DNA of 64,000 bases from Hysterangium stoloniferum (lineage: Eukaryota; Basidiomycota; Agaricomycetes; Hysterangiales; Hysterangiaceae). Shown here one piece after another: positions 1 to 11,600 of this stretch (the first letter of the stretch is position 1; every line of letters starts with the position of its first letter). The notes beneath the pieces were generated by a model that worked only from the letters and a program-made list of their open reading frames with translations, made no database searches and had not been told where the DNA came from. Made by a program: the position numbers and the translations under genes. The stretch lies in contig WHVD01000030.1 in assembly GCA_015178975.1 (NCBI GenBank), positions 682,001 to 746,000 on the forward strand, given 5' to 3'.

Positions 1-797
1 CCACATAGATGAAAATAAAGTATAAGTCATCAAAGATTGGCCTGAACCCTGAAAAGTTAAAGATATACAATCCTTCCTCAGCTTTGCCAATTTTTACAGA
101 TGGTTTATCTGTGGATATTCCGACATCACAGTTCCCCATACCCATCTTACACATAAGGATACTCCGTGGAATTTTAATGATAAGTGTCAAAAAGCTTTCA
201 ATCTTTTAAAAAATTCTTTTTCTTCAGCTCCTATCCTGTCGCATTGGAAACTGGACTTCCCGCTCATTGTTGAAATGGATGCCTTGGACTATGCACTTGG
301 AGTGATTCTGTCTATCCAGAATTCTGATGGAGAAGTCCACCCCGTGGCTTTTCTGTCCCAGACTTTTACCAGAGCAGAGCTCAACTACGACGTTCATGAT
401 AAGGAACTCCTGGCAATTTTTTCAGCTTTCAAAATGTGGTGACACTATTTGGAAGGCTCGGGAACTCCAAGTGACATTGTAACAGATTACAAAAACCTGG
501 AATATTTTTCTACTACAAAACCTTTGACCCGTCAGCAGGCCCGCTGGTCTGAATATCTATCTGCCTTCAATATGATTATCTGTTTTTGACCCAGCTGTCT
601 CGGTGGCAAAACTGACGCTTTAACTAGACGTCTATCCTAAAGAGGGGAGCAACGACTATGCCATGGTAAACCCGCACAACCTGAAACCTATTTTCACGAA
701 TCAGCAACTTACCACATCAGTCCATGCAACTTTCCTCATCCATCCCATTGTCCGTGGAATTATCATTATGGATATTGAGAAGTTACATCAAGATATT
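1..797 (+). pseudogene. Ty3/Gypsy pol remnant (RT-RNase H to integrase linker)
   Basis: Translation shows the end of the reverse transcriptase and the RNase H domain of a Ty3/Gypsy polyprotein: a VEMDALDYALGVIL segment (RNase H first Asp), FLSQTFTRAELNY and a YDVHDKELLAI segment (catalytic Glu region), then [10 protein letters not shown] and a [12 protein letters not shown] motif. Around 600-797 the frame reads like the usual linker before the integrase (DALTRR-like, then MDIEKLHQDI). In-frame stops (for example the TGA after KMW near 440, and at about 586) and frame changes show it is dead. It breaks off exactly where the repeat at 798 begins; no integrase follows. Family assignment is confident, the exact ends are not. 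Confidence 0.85.
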
Positions 798-1086
798 TGT
801 AATGTATTCAGGGGATTCTCTTAGATAGCTCAATATATGCTATAGTGTCACAGAGCTTCAACAATAAAACAAGCAAAGGTCCAGTAATTCAAATACTGAT
901 AGATTAATGAGCTGTGCTATTAAGCTTAAACAACTCGAATCAATGCTTATTTTGATTATTGAAAGGTTCAATAGAACAATATATGACTCTTTTAGCAAAT
1001 AAAAGAACTATTCCTTGAGAATAGGGGCTAGAAGCTGAATATATGCGCAGTAACTTAGCAGAGACTTGATATAAAGCTTTGGATTC
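798..1086. repeat. Dispersed repeat, copy 1 (pair with 3478-3767)
   Basis: About 290 bp starting TGTAATGTATTCAGGGGATT is nearly identical to 3478-3767. Copy 1 cuts into the Gypsy pol reading frame. It begins with TG, as an LTR would, but I found no matching TG..CA end or target duplication, so calling it an LTR fragment is inference. Confidence 0.7.
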
Positions 1087-1218
1087 TATGTCTCTCTTTG
1101 CTTTTACAGGTTCTGACATGTGTTTCAAGTCTTTAAGCGGACTTTCTGCGGACTTTGATTTTTATACTTTTCACACTTTACTTTTATTTTCAAAAAAAAA
1201 ATTATTAAACTTTTATTA

Positions 1219-2300
1219 TTTTATTCATCTACATTGATGGGGCTGTGTTTTTTCCCCACCTCCTCAGCCATCCCCTCAGGGAGCTCCACAACCTCCATGG
1301 GAACCTCATCCTCACTTGACCTGGCATCCTCGGAACTCCCAACTTGCAGCTCTTCATACACATAGCCACCATACTCTGCCAGGAACTTCCAAAACTCCTC
1401 ACAGAGTCCACAAAGTTTCTTTGCCACCACAATTTGGACTTTGTTGCTCTTCCGGAGCAACTCATTTTGGGCCTCTATGCCCTTGGCGATCCACCCCAAA
1501 ACCTCATCCAACCCAGAAATCCTGTCTGACCTGCTAATGTCCCACACCCCGGACCCCATGGCCTGCTCATGGACCAATGAGCACTTCGCTTTGAGGTGTG
1601 TGCACTGGTAGCAGCCCGGACCCCACCCGGACTTTTTGTTGCATTCAGTGTTCTGGTCATTACAACTGGAACACCACGGGTCGTTCTGTGTTGGTAGGCA
1701 GACTGGTGCCACCTTCTTTGCCTTCTGTTGATATGGTTAGTTCCATGGTACTCCCATGGACCCGAGGCTTACCTTTTGGAGGCTCTCTGGCTCCCCCTCG
1801 GACTCTGACTCAACCTCTGTTGCCTTGTGCTGAAAGCACCAAGTCAGTTGAAATTGACAAGTTGAATTAAGGGACTTACTTTTCCCATGACAACCGTGGC
1901 CCTCTCCGCAGCCACCCAGGCTTTCTCCACAGCTACCCGGGCTTTCTCCACAGCTACCCGGGCTTTCTCCACAGCTACCCAGGCTTTCTCCACAGCTACC
2001 CGGGCTTTCTCCACAGCTACCTGGGCTTTCTCCACAGCTACCCGGGCTTTTTCCACAGCCACCTGCACAGCCTCCTCCTCATCTCTTTTCTTCTGCCTAG
2101 CAGCCCCTTCCTCTGCGGCCAATGCCACCTGGTACTCCCTGTCCAGAGCCTCCTCGACCTCCCTCACCTCCTTCTCCACTTCTTCACATCGTCAGTGCTG
2201 TTCCTCTTGCTGTGCCAAAATTTGGGCAGCAGAGAGCGGCGCCCAATATGGAGTGCCCAGTGGTCAGCATAGGTCTTCTTGGCATTGGTTTTGGACCCAT
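1219..2300 (-). pseudogene. Antisense intron-bearing zinc-cluster/coiled-coil gene in a Gypsy element
   Basis: On the minus strand three exon-like blocks join in frame. The first (about 2290-1895) reads GTPYWAPLSAAQILAQQ, then a charged coiled coil and a repeated VAVEKAR/VAVEKAW heptad made by the 21-bp minisatellite. The second is a short acidic exon (about 1818-1775, VESESEGEPESLQK). The third (about 1725-1219) has cysteines spaced C-x2-C-x6-C-x9-C-x2-C-x6-C, the pattern of a fungal Zn2Cys6 cluster, followed by a helical tail ending PINVDE. Both introns have GT-AG ends. An in-frame TGA at 2192-2194 separates the first residues from the coiled coil, so this copy is probably broken. Genes of this general type are common near basidiomycete retroelements; function unknown. 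Confidence 0.6.
1909..2067. repeat. 21-bp minisatellite inside the coiled-coil exon
   Basis: Seven to eight tandem units of CTTTCTCCACAGCTACCC plus three bases (21 bp), so the repeat stays in frame and encodes a seven-residue VAVEKA(R/W/Q) heptad on the minus strand. Confidence 0.9.
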
Positions 2301-2500
2301 ATGGCGAAGATGGGGGAGATAAAGAAGAAGAAATTTCATTTTTTCAAATTTTTATATAGGCTTGTCGCATCTGAACCTTACCTTCCAGATCACATGACTC
2401 TTTGACACATATGTGTAACCGACATGACTTTTGACACATGCATGTAGCCGACAAGAACCTTATCGAGCTTCTTTGGGACTTCGGCATAAAGGGAGGGTAC

Positions 2501-3224
2501 TGTTATGACTGGAAATCCTGCCGGACTCTGGGCACTAACTCATATGTACCTGTGCCCTATACGCACCAATTGTCAGTTTACCGGAATTCCCACCCAGACT
2601 CTGTACATCAGACTTGCCTACATTCAACCTCATTACATCTTGTATCAGTCACTGGATTATCCACCGGACTCCATCTCTGTCTATGTCCAACCTTGTCCCA
2701 CACATCAGTCACTGGACCCCACTCAAAAACCCGTCATCACTCTAACTGAGCCCCATTCCTGTTTTAGTCAAATGACCTGTCATGATTCGGACTCCACTCC
2801 CACTCCATTTCCCATTATGGTCTATGATTTGTCATGATTCGGACTCTGCTCCATTCTGTCCTGTTCCTAACACCAATTTGATGTTTAATATTCTCATTTT
2901 ATGTTTTGCTAGTTTCATTTCATTATTACTGGATTTGGTATGTCATTCACTCCATAGTCTGGCAGATGTTGTACCTACAATCCAGTCAGAAAATCGGCTT
3001 AGATTCCCCCCAGTAATCTAATACATTTTCTGCTCTAAACTCCTCTTTGAATCACACCACTCACCCTAGTCGGAGCCCACAGGCTCTGACACATCTATCT
3101 CTCTTATTCATCTCGACTCCCTGACCTCTTGACCCACGACCTCTGACCTACGACCCCTCAACCCATGAACCCTGCCCAGACTCCCCAGGATTCCCATCCA
3201 CCTGTCTGAAATTGGACAACATGA
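2501..3224 (+). repeat. Gypsy LTR, 5' three quarters (family of 39709-40663)
   Basis: Begins TGTTATGACTGGAAATCCTG immediately after a polypurine tract (AAAGGGAGGGTAC), the arrangement expected of a 3' LTR. It aligns along its length with the solo LTR at 39709-40663, but lacks the 15-bp minisatellite expansion and the last ~90 bp. Homology stops at about 3224, where gag-like sequence starts, so this is a rearranged or truncated LTR. Confidence 0.8.
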
Positions 3225-3477
3225 CTCCACCCAGGCTCAAAAGGTTTCAAACTCCGACACAGCAATGCATGACATTGTGACTCGTTGGGTGGCATCACAG
3301 CTTTCCAACTTTGAATTTCTGACAGAGCTACGCCCAAAATCAGTCCACCATGGCTCATCAATCTCAGCCTACTAAGTCTCGTAAACGTACACATACTCAG
3401 CATGGATCACCTTCGTCAGGTCGCTTTCCCAAGAAACATGCCCAAGCTCAAGAAAGTGATGAGGTGATCCAGGAAGC
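3225..3477 (+). pseudogene. Possible gag N-terminal fragment
   Basis: Between the LTR homology and the next repeat there is a short open stretch: a helical piece (around 3264-3330, DIVTRWVASQLSNFEFLTEL) and a basic/polar stretch starting MAHQSQPTKSRKRTHTQ at about 3350. Composition and position after an LTR fit the start of a Gypsy gag, but no zinc knuckle or capsid motif is visible. It is cut at 3478 by the second copy of the dispersed repeat. Confidence 0.35.
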
Positions 3478-3767
3478 TGTAATGTATTCAGGGGATTCTC
3501 TTAGATAGCTCAATATATGCTATAGTGTCACAGAGCTTCAACAATAAAACAAGCAAAGGTCCAGTAATTTAAATACTGATAGATTAATGAGCTGCGCTAT
3601 GAAGCTTAAACAACTCAAATCAATGCTTATTTTGATTATTGAAAGGTTCAATAGAACTGTGTATGACTCTTTTAGCAAATATAAGAACTATTCCTTGAGA
3701 ATAGGGGCTGGAAGCTGAATATATGCGCAGTAACTTGGCAGAGACTTGATATAAGAGCTTCGGATTC
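3478..3767. repeat. Dispersed repeat, copy 2 (pair with 798-1086)
   Basis: Nearly identical to 798-1086 from TGTAATGTATTCAGG to GGATTCT. It interrupts the gag-like stretch on its left and is cut on its right by the putative LTR at 3773. Confidence 0.7.
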
Positions 3768-3772
3768 TTGTA

Positions 3773-4290
3773 TGCTTATTTGTAACTATTAATAGTTATT
3801 TAACAAGGTGTTAAATAATTTATTAATAGAGAAAATAAATTGTATTGGATTATCTGAGTGCTTGTACTTGATTAATTCAATAAACTTAGGGCTGGGCCTT
3901 GAGTAATCTAGTATTGGCAGGGATTTCAGTAAAGATACTTAGATACTTATTAGGTTTATTATCTAATTAATAAGCCTAAAGGGTAGCTGTGAGGCTGGGG
4001 AACTTAGATGATTAGCTAAGTCCAAAAGTTGCTGACAAAGATTCAAGATGCTGCAAGTGTAGGTGCTTGCAGTGAGTGTATCAGACTAAGGCTATTATTG
4101 TCCTTAGGATGATTAAATAAGCTGGTGCTGTGCTGCAAATGTGTGTGTGATATGATGATTTTATTGGAAACTTAGCCCTCCTTATATACATTTTGATAAC
4201 TCAATGATTAGCTAACTATTTAGTTTATGAGGTCATTAGTGAGATCATAATGACCTCATATTCTACTCATTATTTACCCTTTGTTTAACA
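3773..4290 (-). repeat. Putative Copia-type LTR
   Basis: Read on the minus strand this AT-rich 518-bp block starts TGTTAAACAAAGGG, has a TATA-like TGTATATAAGGAGGG in its middle third and ends AATAAGCA, so it has the TG..CA ends and promoter spacing of an LTR. A purine-rich AGAGAAGGGAA lies just upstream, as a polypurine tract would. The flanking pentamers (TTGTA and TGTGA) do not match, so the boundaries are uncertain. Confidence 0.35.
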
Positions 4291-4400
4291 TGTGATTCCC
4301 TTCTCTGAGACAAGGGTTCTAACCTCTTGCTTGAACATGAAGGTTCAAGGCCGCGGTCCCGGGACGGGAGCAAACGACGAGTCGGCGGAACCTAATAATG

Positions 4401-4550
4401 ACTCGGGTAGTCACGTTCGTGACTTGTGTGACTCGGGTAGTCACATTCGTGACTTGTGTGACTCGGGTAGTCACATTCGTGACTTGTGTGACTCGGGTAG
4501 TCACATTCGTGACTTGTGTGACTCGGGTAGTCACATTCGTGACCTGTGTG
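4401..4550. repeat. 30-bp minisatellite, five units
   Basis: Five tandem 30-bp units; each contains the dyad GTCACATTCGTGAC. Because the unit is a multiple of three, both strands stay open through it (GSHIRDLCDS on plus, RVTQVTNVTT on minus). There is no evidence that either is a real protein. Confidence 0.9.
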
Positions 4551-4857
4551 ACTTCCCGACACTGGAGGCTTATGTAATAGGTCACATGACTCCAAAAATG
4601 CGCAAACTAGGCTGCACAAGGTGCCGAAAGGTAATAACTAAGTGAATAAAATATAAATAATTAGTTAAAAATTATAATAAATTAACTAAGATATAATAGC
4701 ATAATATGAGTTCATATATGCTATTATTTATGCAAAGTTAAAAGGAATAAGGCCTATTTTTCACAATAAACATAATAAAAATACAATAGAAATTAAAGAA
4801 AATATTAAATAATTCAAAGAAAATTAAGAGAAAATTATGAGATAATGTTGATACATC

Positions 4858-6731
4858 ACAGAAGCAGTCCAGCTTAACGCCCTTCTCCTAGTCAAACATG
4901 ATAAATATCAGTACCACCATTTCAATGCCACATCAGACACTACCCTCTTTGATATACTCAAGAACATCTTTCCCCACCTCGCCCAGGAAGGACTTCTTGG
5001 AGAGATGTTAATATACAGAGTGCGTTTGCATCTTTCCCGCAGCTTAAGCTTGACTTATCTCAATATAGGCCACCACAAACCTCGATCTGGTTCCCCAGCC
5101 TGATATCCATGACTTCGTTCAATCTCTCAACCTCCAAACCAATTTTAAAGCAGCTGTGTACACGGTGCCTGTCTTTGAGTGTGCCGCAGAAATTGATTGA
5201 TCAAAGTTGCACTACATCTTTCAGGGTAAGACCACCCTTTCACTCTGACATATATTGTTATACTAAAACATCCTTGAGGTCCAACTTATAAGCCCGCTGC
5301 CCATATTGAGCGAGAAACCGCCCTTCAACTGATGCCACAAGTGGTGCCCTCCCAAGGAGGCTGCCCTAGTGTGTTTCGCGAGCGGCAAAAAGATGATGGC
5401 CAGGCCATAAACTGTGGATGTCCAGCCGAACGCCAGGTGACCATCCCACCCGTTCTCTATGATGAGATCCTCACCAAGTTCCATGATGACTGCATCTCTG
5501 GCGAACCCACATTTGAAGATAAGCATTGTGCCGAAGAAATGGCGGCGAGACTATCAACGTTCTTCAATAATGAAGCTGCGCGCATGGAGGCATTCCGAGA
5601 GATTCTCGATAAGCACAGCATAGTCAAGCTTGATAAGTTTAGCATCAGTAGTTACACAATGGATGGCAGTTACGTACTTGCTCTTAAAGACGGGCATGGC
5701 AGGAAGATGTATGTGGTCTTAGTAGAAGGGAAATCAGAGCTTTCAGTGACGGGTGCTGAACCATATCTCCAGGCAGCGCTCCATCACCTTGAGGGGGTCC
5801 GCAACTTGTACGAGCAAGGTGCTGGCAAGAACTGCCATTTGCCATGCCTGTTACTTTTGCATTGTGGTAAGGGTCTTTGCCATCTTATGTATGCTAATCC
5901 ACCTTTTCTGCAGGTCCTTTTGTTGCTGCAGCAGGTGCCGTGGCGACGCCGATGCCAAATGTCCAGATCCTCTCCCCATTCCTTCCGCTTCACTTCCACA
6001 GGAGTGACAATATCCATCGGCTCAATCTCTATCATTTTATCTTTGCTGTGAGACGTGCTACCACTGCTTTGAATGAATTCTACTCGGACCCCGCCCGTGC
6101 CCAAGACCGACCGGACTTCTTTCCGTACCCAGTTTGTTTCGAGAACGAGGAAGGCAAACACAAATACACATACATCAAGGCCATTTCCCCTGACTGATTG
6201 GTTTTTTGAGCAACAACGGTGGATACCCAGACAAAAATCTGCATCAAATTCATACCTCCCGGAAACCACCTTGATTCTGCGATTGAAGTTCAGAAATATG
6301 CAGCTGGCAAAGGTTTCACTCCTGCAATCCTTGCAGTCAACCTTCTCTTGGCGGGGTGGACAATGGTTGTGATGGAAGACCTTGTTGACGACCATATTCC
6401 ATTCCAGCCTTCGGACAGGATGGACCTGGGGGTGCTTGAGGTGCTCGAGGCTGCTCTGAAACATCTAGATGCAAAAGATTATGTGCATGGTGACCTGAGG
6501 AAGGAGAACATCCTTGTACGCACCAAATCGGCTATGGATCCAGATAACGGTGGTCTAGCGTCACTCGTCAGGTTTGTGGATTTCGAGTGGTCTGGGCTGG
6601 AAGGTGTTGTGAAGTATCCTCTGCAACTGAACACGAAGCAGATACAGAGGCCAGTGGATGCTGTGTCGATGGGACTTATATGGAAAGCACACGATAGGGA
6701 AATGGTGGAATATCTGTTTCATGGAGACTAG
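4858..6731 (+). pseudogene. Crinkler-type gene: REase-like domain plus protein-kinase-like domain, broken
   Basis: The body reads through an alpha-rich linker, then a PD-(D/E)XK nuclease-like core (YVVLVEGKSEL near 5711-5745: the E-x-K pair), a conserved membrane-unlike block after a GT-AG intron (about 5869-5914), and a kinase-like lobe with HGDLRKENILV (H-x-D catalytic loop, about 6487) and FVDFEWSG (metal-binding DFG position, about 6577). This REase-kinase pairing is known for Crinkler-RHS-type proteins of fungi and oomycetes. N-terminal pieces lie in changing frames at 4858-5290 with another likely intron near 5225. Two in-frame TGA codons (6195-6197 and 6207-6209) split the last two domains, so I call it a pseudogene. 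Activity is inferred from family only. Confidence 0.65.
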
Positions 6732-7670
6732 GCACATCTGCCGTCTGGTTATCCTCCTACTGCATCCTTGCTTTGCCCCCTGATGGCGATGTCCCAGCTA
6801 ATATGTTCCCTTAGTTCAGAACTGCGACTAAATTCTTAAAATCATTCTTCAGAGAGGCAGGAGGTGCACAAATAGAAGTAGGAGATATATTCAAGACACT
6901 AAGTATCTCAGTAGTAAAACGTTTCATTGTACAATACCTAAAGATGTTTTAAATACAGATGATAAGTTTTATTTGTAATGACTCAGCGGTAAAACGTTCA
7001 CTGGGACCCGCGTATAAAAGTACATTCAAGAGGAGATTGAACACTAATGACCACCCTCATTTCTGTATTCTCACAATAATGTCATATACCAGACCTTATT
7101 ACATACTAGTGTGTCTTCCTCTTTCTATCCTGCTTTTGCAATATCTATAACGCACAGATCTAAAATGCAACCCTTACCATCATTACACTGCAGTTTAACC
7201 CTCATTTTCACCTCAATCGGCTTTTCAAATAACCTCTCCACTCCTCTCCAGATTCAACAGCTTGGAATAGTATATATTTTTCTCCCTCCTTTTTGCTGCT
7301 TGATGTTAATTCACACCCTCCATCTAGTATGGCAGTAGCCCTCGTACTCTTTTTGTATGCACAGCCCATTGTATACCAGGCTCGTAAACTTATGCTCTCT
7401 TTCTACCCACTAGGTAATTGAAAAACTTGGCCACCGGCGTTCTATGATATTTTGCACTGCGGGTTGCTCCGCATCGATGGTTGTACTGGGTGTGCTGTTG
7501 GCTACGGGCACACAAGGTATTAGTGGCACATTCATTTGTCCTGATAATGTTGCAGTTGGGTCTCAAGGGAGTCAGACAGGGAGGTAGCTATCATAGTCAT
7601 TTTGATTTTATCAACTATGTGTAGTATAGTGCAGGGGCCCAATAACCTGTTAAAAGTGTAGAAAATGAAT
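6732..7670. other. Non-coding stretch, nothing recognised
   Basis: AT-rich sequence downstream of the broken kinase gene. Short ORFs look random; no repeat, RNA or protein motif recognised. Confidence 0.5.
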
Positions 7671-7741
7671 GGCCAGACTGGGGATTGAACCCAGGGCTTC
7701 TGCATATATAGCAGGGGTGTTAACCATTACACCACCTGACA
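7671..7741 (-). pseudogene. tRNA-like relic or SINE head
   Basis: The minus strand has good internal Pol III promoter boxes (A box TGGTGTAATGG, B box GGTTCAATCC), a D-arm, a T-arm CTGGG-TTCAATC-CCCAG and an anticodon stem CTGC/GCAG. The anticodon loop TATATAT lacks the invariant U at position 33, and the outermost acceptor pair is T-C with two wobbles, so a working tRNA is unlikely. A tRNA pseudogene or the head of a tRNA-derived SINE fits best. Confidence 0.5.
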
Positions 7742-8252
7742 CTGTGTTATGTATTTCTAAGGTTTTTCCATTTTTCCCCAATTTCCCCCAATTAAAATCA
7801 ATAAAAAAAAGAAGTTTAAATGTACTTGTATCACTACAAAATTACTGTACAATATTCTGAAGAATTATCCAGAATTTATGCAATTTATTTGGTATTTTTA
7901 TATTTAAATTGACAAAGATACAGATTTTATTCTTTTTTAACTATATATCTACAAACCGGTCAGCTGGCACTTATTGCGCAATGCACAGAAATATTGTCAC
8001 AAACTCGACACTTGTCACAAATGTAACCCAAACAGCTGACAGTGACAAATGCAAAGAACATTGTGATGCATGGTAAAATCACGACACGTGGGAAGATTAG
8101 ATAATCAGCACATGCGTGTACAAAAATCAACAATTTTGTGATGCATGGGAAGATTATATAATCATATATGCTACAATGGAAAGTAGCAGAAACTCCTGGA
8201 ATATTCCAGTAGTTTCCAGGTAAAATAGCTAAAAATAGGATAGAAATAGTTA
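7742..8252. other. Left part of an older LTR-like sequence split by Copia
   Basis: AT-rich with a short internal duplication (TGTGATGCATGG... twice, near 8060 and 8140). It continues directly at 11950 across the Copia insertion, where a TATA-like GTATATAAGAAG follows. The whole looks like an older LTR interrupted by the element at 8258. Ends not defined. Confidence 0.4.
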
Positions 8253-8257
8253 CTAGA

Positions 8258-8655
8258 TGTGAGAATGAGTGCTAGATACTAAATACAAGAATATGAACTC
8301 AGTATTTGCACGCAGTATGCCAAATGCTGAATTGATTACCTAGATACAAGAATATGAACTAGGTAATGAAAGTAAGTAACAGACTAGATAAAGGTAATGA
8401 TAACTATCTCACCTCAGTATTTGCACACAGTATGCCAAATAGCTGAGGTGATGCTAACTAGGATGGCTTGTATTTAAGCTATCTAAGAACAAAAGGAAAA
8501 GTGGTAACAATAATGCAATTGTACAGAATGTACTAGAAATGTTTCATCTAACAAAGGAAATAGTGGAACAATGGAACAGCACGTCTTTTGTCTGTGGTTG
8601 CATGTGGCTGTGTGGCTGTGCACAAAGGGACTATTGTGTGCTTACTAATCCAACA
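8258..8655 (-). repeat. Copia 3' LTR (398 bp)
   Basis: Bounded by the target duplication on the left and the polypurine tract on the right, with TG..CA ends on the minus strand. Its first ~130 bp are nearly identical to the 5' LTR remnant at 11816-11944. A 25-30 bp motif (AGTATTTGCAC..CAGTATGCCAAAT) occurs twice inside it. Confidence 0.8.
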
Positions 8656-11600
8656 CTCCCCCTCAAGCCGTAGATAGTCCCAATTTGCAGGGTAAATGAG
8701 GTGGATAGAACCATTTTCAACAATCCAGCAGGTCAAGTGAAAATGTACATCAATGTGCTTGGTGTGAGCATGAAACTGATTGTTTTCAGTAAGAGTGATT
8801 GCAGATTGATTGTCAGAAAACAAAGTGGTTGGTGAATCAAGGGAACCAAAGAGCTGACTCAGTAAAGAGCACAACCAAAGGGCCTCTTTGGATGCATGGG
8901 TTGCCACAACATACTCACTTTTGGTCATCGACAGGGACACAATTTATTGCCACTTTGCACTCCATGATACAGCGCTGCTGTTCAGCATAAATGTGTAGCC
9001 AGAAATAGCGTGTTGATCCTCAGTCATGCTGCCATTGGCATCTGCATACCCAGTGAGTGTTCCACTGCTTTTATCATTGGTGTACGTTAACCAAAGATTT
9101 TTTGTTCCGTTTAGATATCAGAAGATCCATTTCACTGCATTCCAATGCTCCTGGCCTGGATTTGTTGAAAAACACAATGCTACTTGCATAGTGAAGGCAA
9201 TATCGGGGCAGATACCCAATGCCGCATACATTAGGGAACTGACAGCTTCATGATAGGGGATATCACACATCTCAGCACTTTCGAGGGTCATGGATGGAGA
9301 TTGGGAAGATGACAACTGGACATTAGGGTCCATGGGGGTTGATATCAGCTTCAAATCTTCAAGATGATAATGGAGAATCGACTCAATGTAAGATTGTTGG
9401 GACAGGCGCAAGGTGCATTGTTCCCTTTCTCGTACAATTTCGATTCCTAACAGCCAGTGTAGTTCACCTAGGTCACTTATTTCAACATGAGCAGCAACAT
9501 CCCATTTGAAACTCATGACTGTGTCCACCAAATTTGAGACAATTGTGCAATCATCCACATGCACTAGCACCACCATTAAGATACCGTTCGTCTTGCAATA
9601 AAACACCACCTGGTCTACATTACAGCGAGTAAATCCAAGCTTTTCCATAATCTCCACCAGCTTTTGATACCACCATTGCCCTGACTGTTTTAATCCATAG
9701 AGCATTTTCAGGAGGTGGCAAACCTCCCCCTTGGAGTCAGGAGCATTGTAACCAGGGCTGTTTCATGAATATTATTTCTTCCTCAGTGAGTTTTCCATTC
9801 AGATATGCACCCTTTATGTCAATCTGATGCAATTTGAGGTTGAGTTCAGCTGACATTGCCAGTACTGTTCGGATCAAGGCTAGCTTTGCTACAGGGGCAA
9901 AGGTATTGAAGTAATCAATACCAGGTACTTGTGAGAATCCTTGTGCCACCAAATGAGCCTTATATCTGACGACATTTCCAGCAGCATCCTTTTTTGCATG
10001 GAAAACCCACTTTGATCCAACAATGTTGGCACCTTCAGGAGGGTTAACCAGCTCCCAGGTTTGTGCAGTGCACAGCATTTCTAACTCCTCAAGGATAGCT
10101 TGTTCCCATAATGGCCAATCAGGACAACGCTTGGCTTCTGCCAAGGAACACGGTTCAAGTGCTTTGGCATTGCTAACCTCATTTGCCAATGCATATCCAT
10201 CTTGTGCTTTGACTAACATTATCTGATCGACATTCCCTTCCCCCTTCCAAAACTTCAATATCACTCTTGGGGAGGTTTGTGTGCAATTGAATACCAGTGG
10301 TGAGTCTTCATTCTGATGGCCAATGGGTGCTTACCCCAGTGCCATGTAGGATGTCCTGGATGTGTTGACTGGGTTTATGGGTACATTTTGTTGGCTCAGT
10401 TAACTCATTATTTGTGGTTACAGGTTCATTCGAGGTGGCTGGGGATTTGTTTGGGTCTGTCTGTATTATTTTGGCATTTGCTGATGTTTCAGTAAGTTGC
10501 CAATTCTCCCCCTCGAAACGAGAGGCTGATGCCAAATCATCATAATGCAAATTACATTTGACTGTAACAGACTTGGTGTCTGGACAGTAGATTTGGACAC
10601 CATTGCTTTGCCTGTCAAATCCCATCCACTGCCCTTCACAAACCCGCCCTCCAAGCTTGTCCCCTGCTTCAATTCTGACCCAGACCCATTCACCCCACTC
10701 CCATAAAGCTTTTAGATCCAGTTTCTTCCTGAAGACAGCTTCAAAAGGGGTCATGCCTCCTACAGCCTTCCTACTTGTGCGGTTGAGCAACCAAATAACA
10801 TGGTGACCCGCTTTTCCCCACAGGGATTTAGGTAGGCCACTAGCATGCAATAATGCTCGAATATGTTCAAGGATAGTATGGTTTCGACACTCTGCAATCC
10901 CATTATGCTGTGGAGTGTCATGGATGGTAAGTTTCTGTTCAATGCCTTTAGTCTTTAAATGCTGTTGAAATTTATTACTAAGGTATTCTCCACCCCGATC
11001 AGAATGCAGCTTCTTGATTTGCATGCTAAGCTGTGTCCAGCACCAGGCTTCAAACTCACAATAAGTAGCAAATGCATCAGCCTTGGTTTTGGGGAGATGT
11101 AGGTGAGTGAACCTTGTGTGATCATCTGTAAAGGTGATATAGTATCTCTGCCCTCTGAGTGTCTGTATTGGAGCAGGTCCCTATACATCAGTATGTATGT
11201 ACCTCTCCACCAAATTCTTCAGCACGCTTACCCTCCCATATTTTTGCAACTGGCTTCCGGGTAGCCTTGGCATAAACACACAATTCGCAAAAAAATGGAG
11301 TGCTATCAGGTGAGTCACCTAATTGAATGCCAGTTACCAGGCCATCCTGTACAAGGCGACATGCAATATCAGGAGCAATGTGGCCCATTCAGTGATAGAA
11401 CACATTGATGGTCACTTCCTCAATCACATTTGCACAGTCAGCATTACTACAAGTCTTGTACAAGCCTTTTTGTGACTTGGGGATTTCACCAATGACTTCT
11501 CCTGCAGCATCATGGATGACACATTTTCCACCACCAAATGTGACAGTAAAACCTTTGTCATCAAGCTGACCGACAGATATGAGTGTATATCCTACTTCAG

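Noticed and set aside
4292..4645. 117-codon ORF over the 30-bp array
   Set aside because: The array is open on both strands; no homology, start context or introns support a gene.
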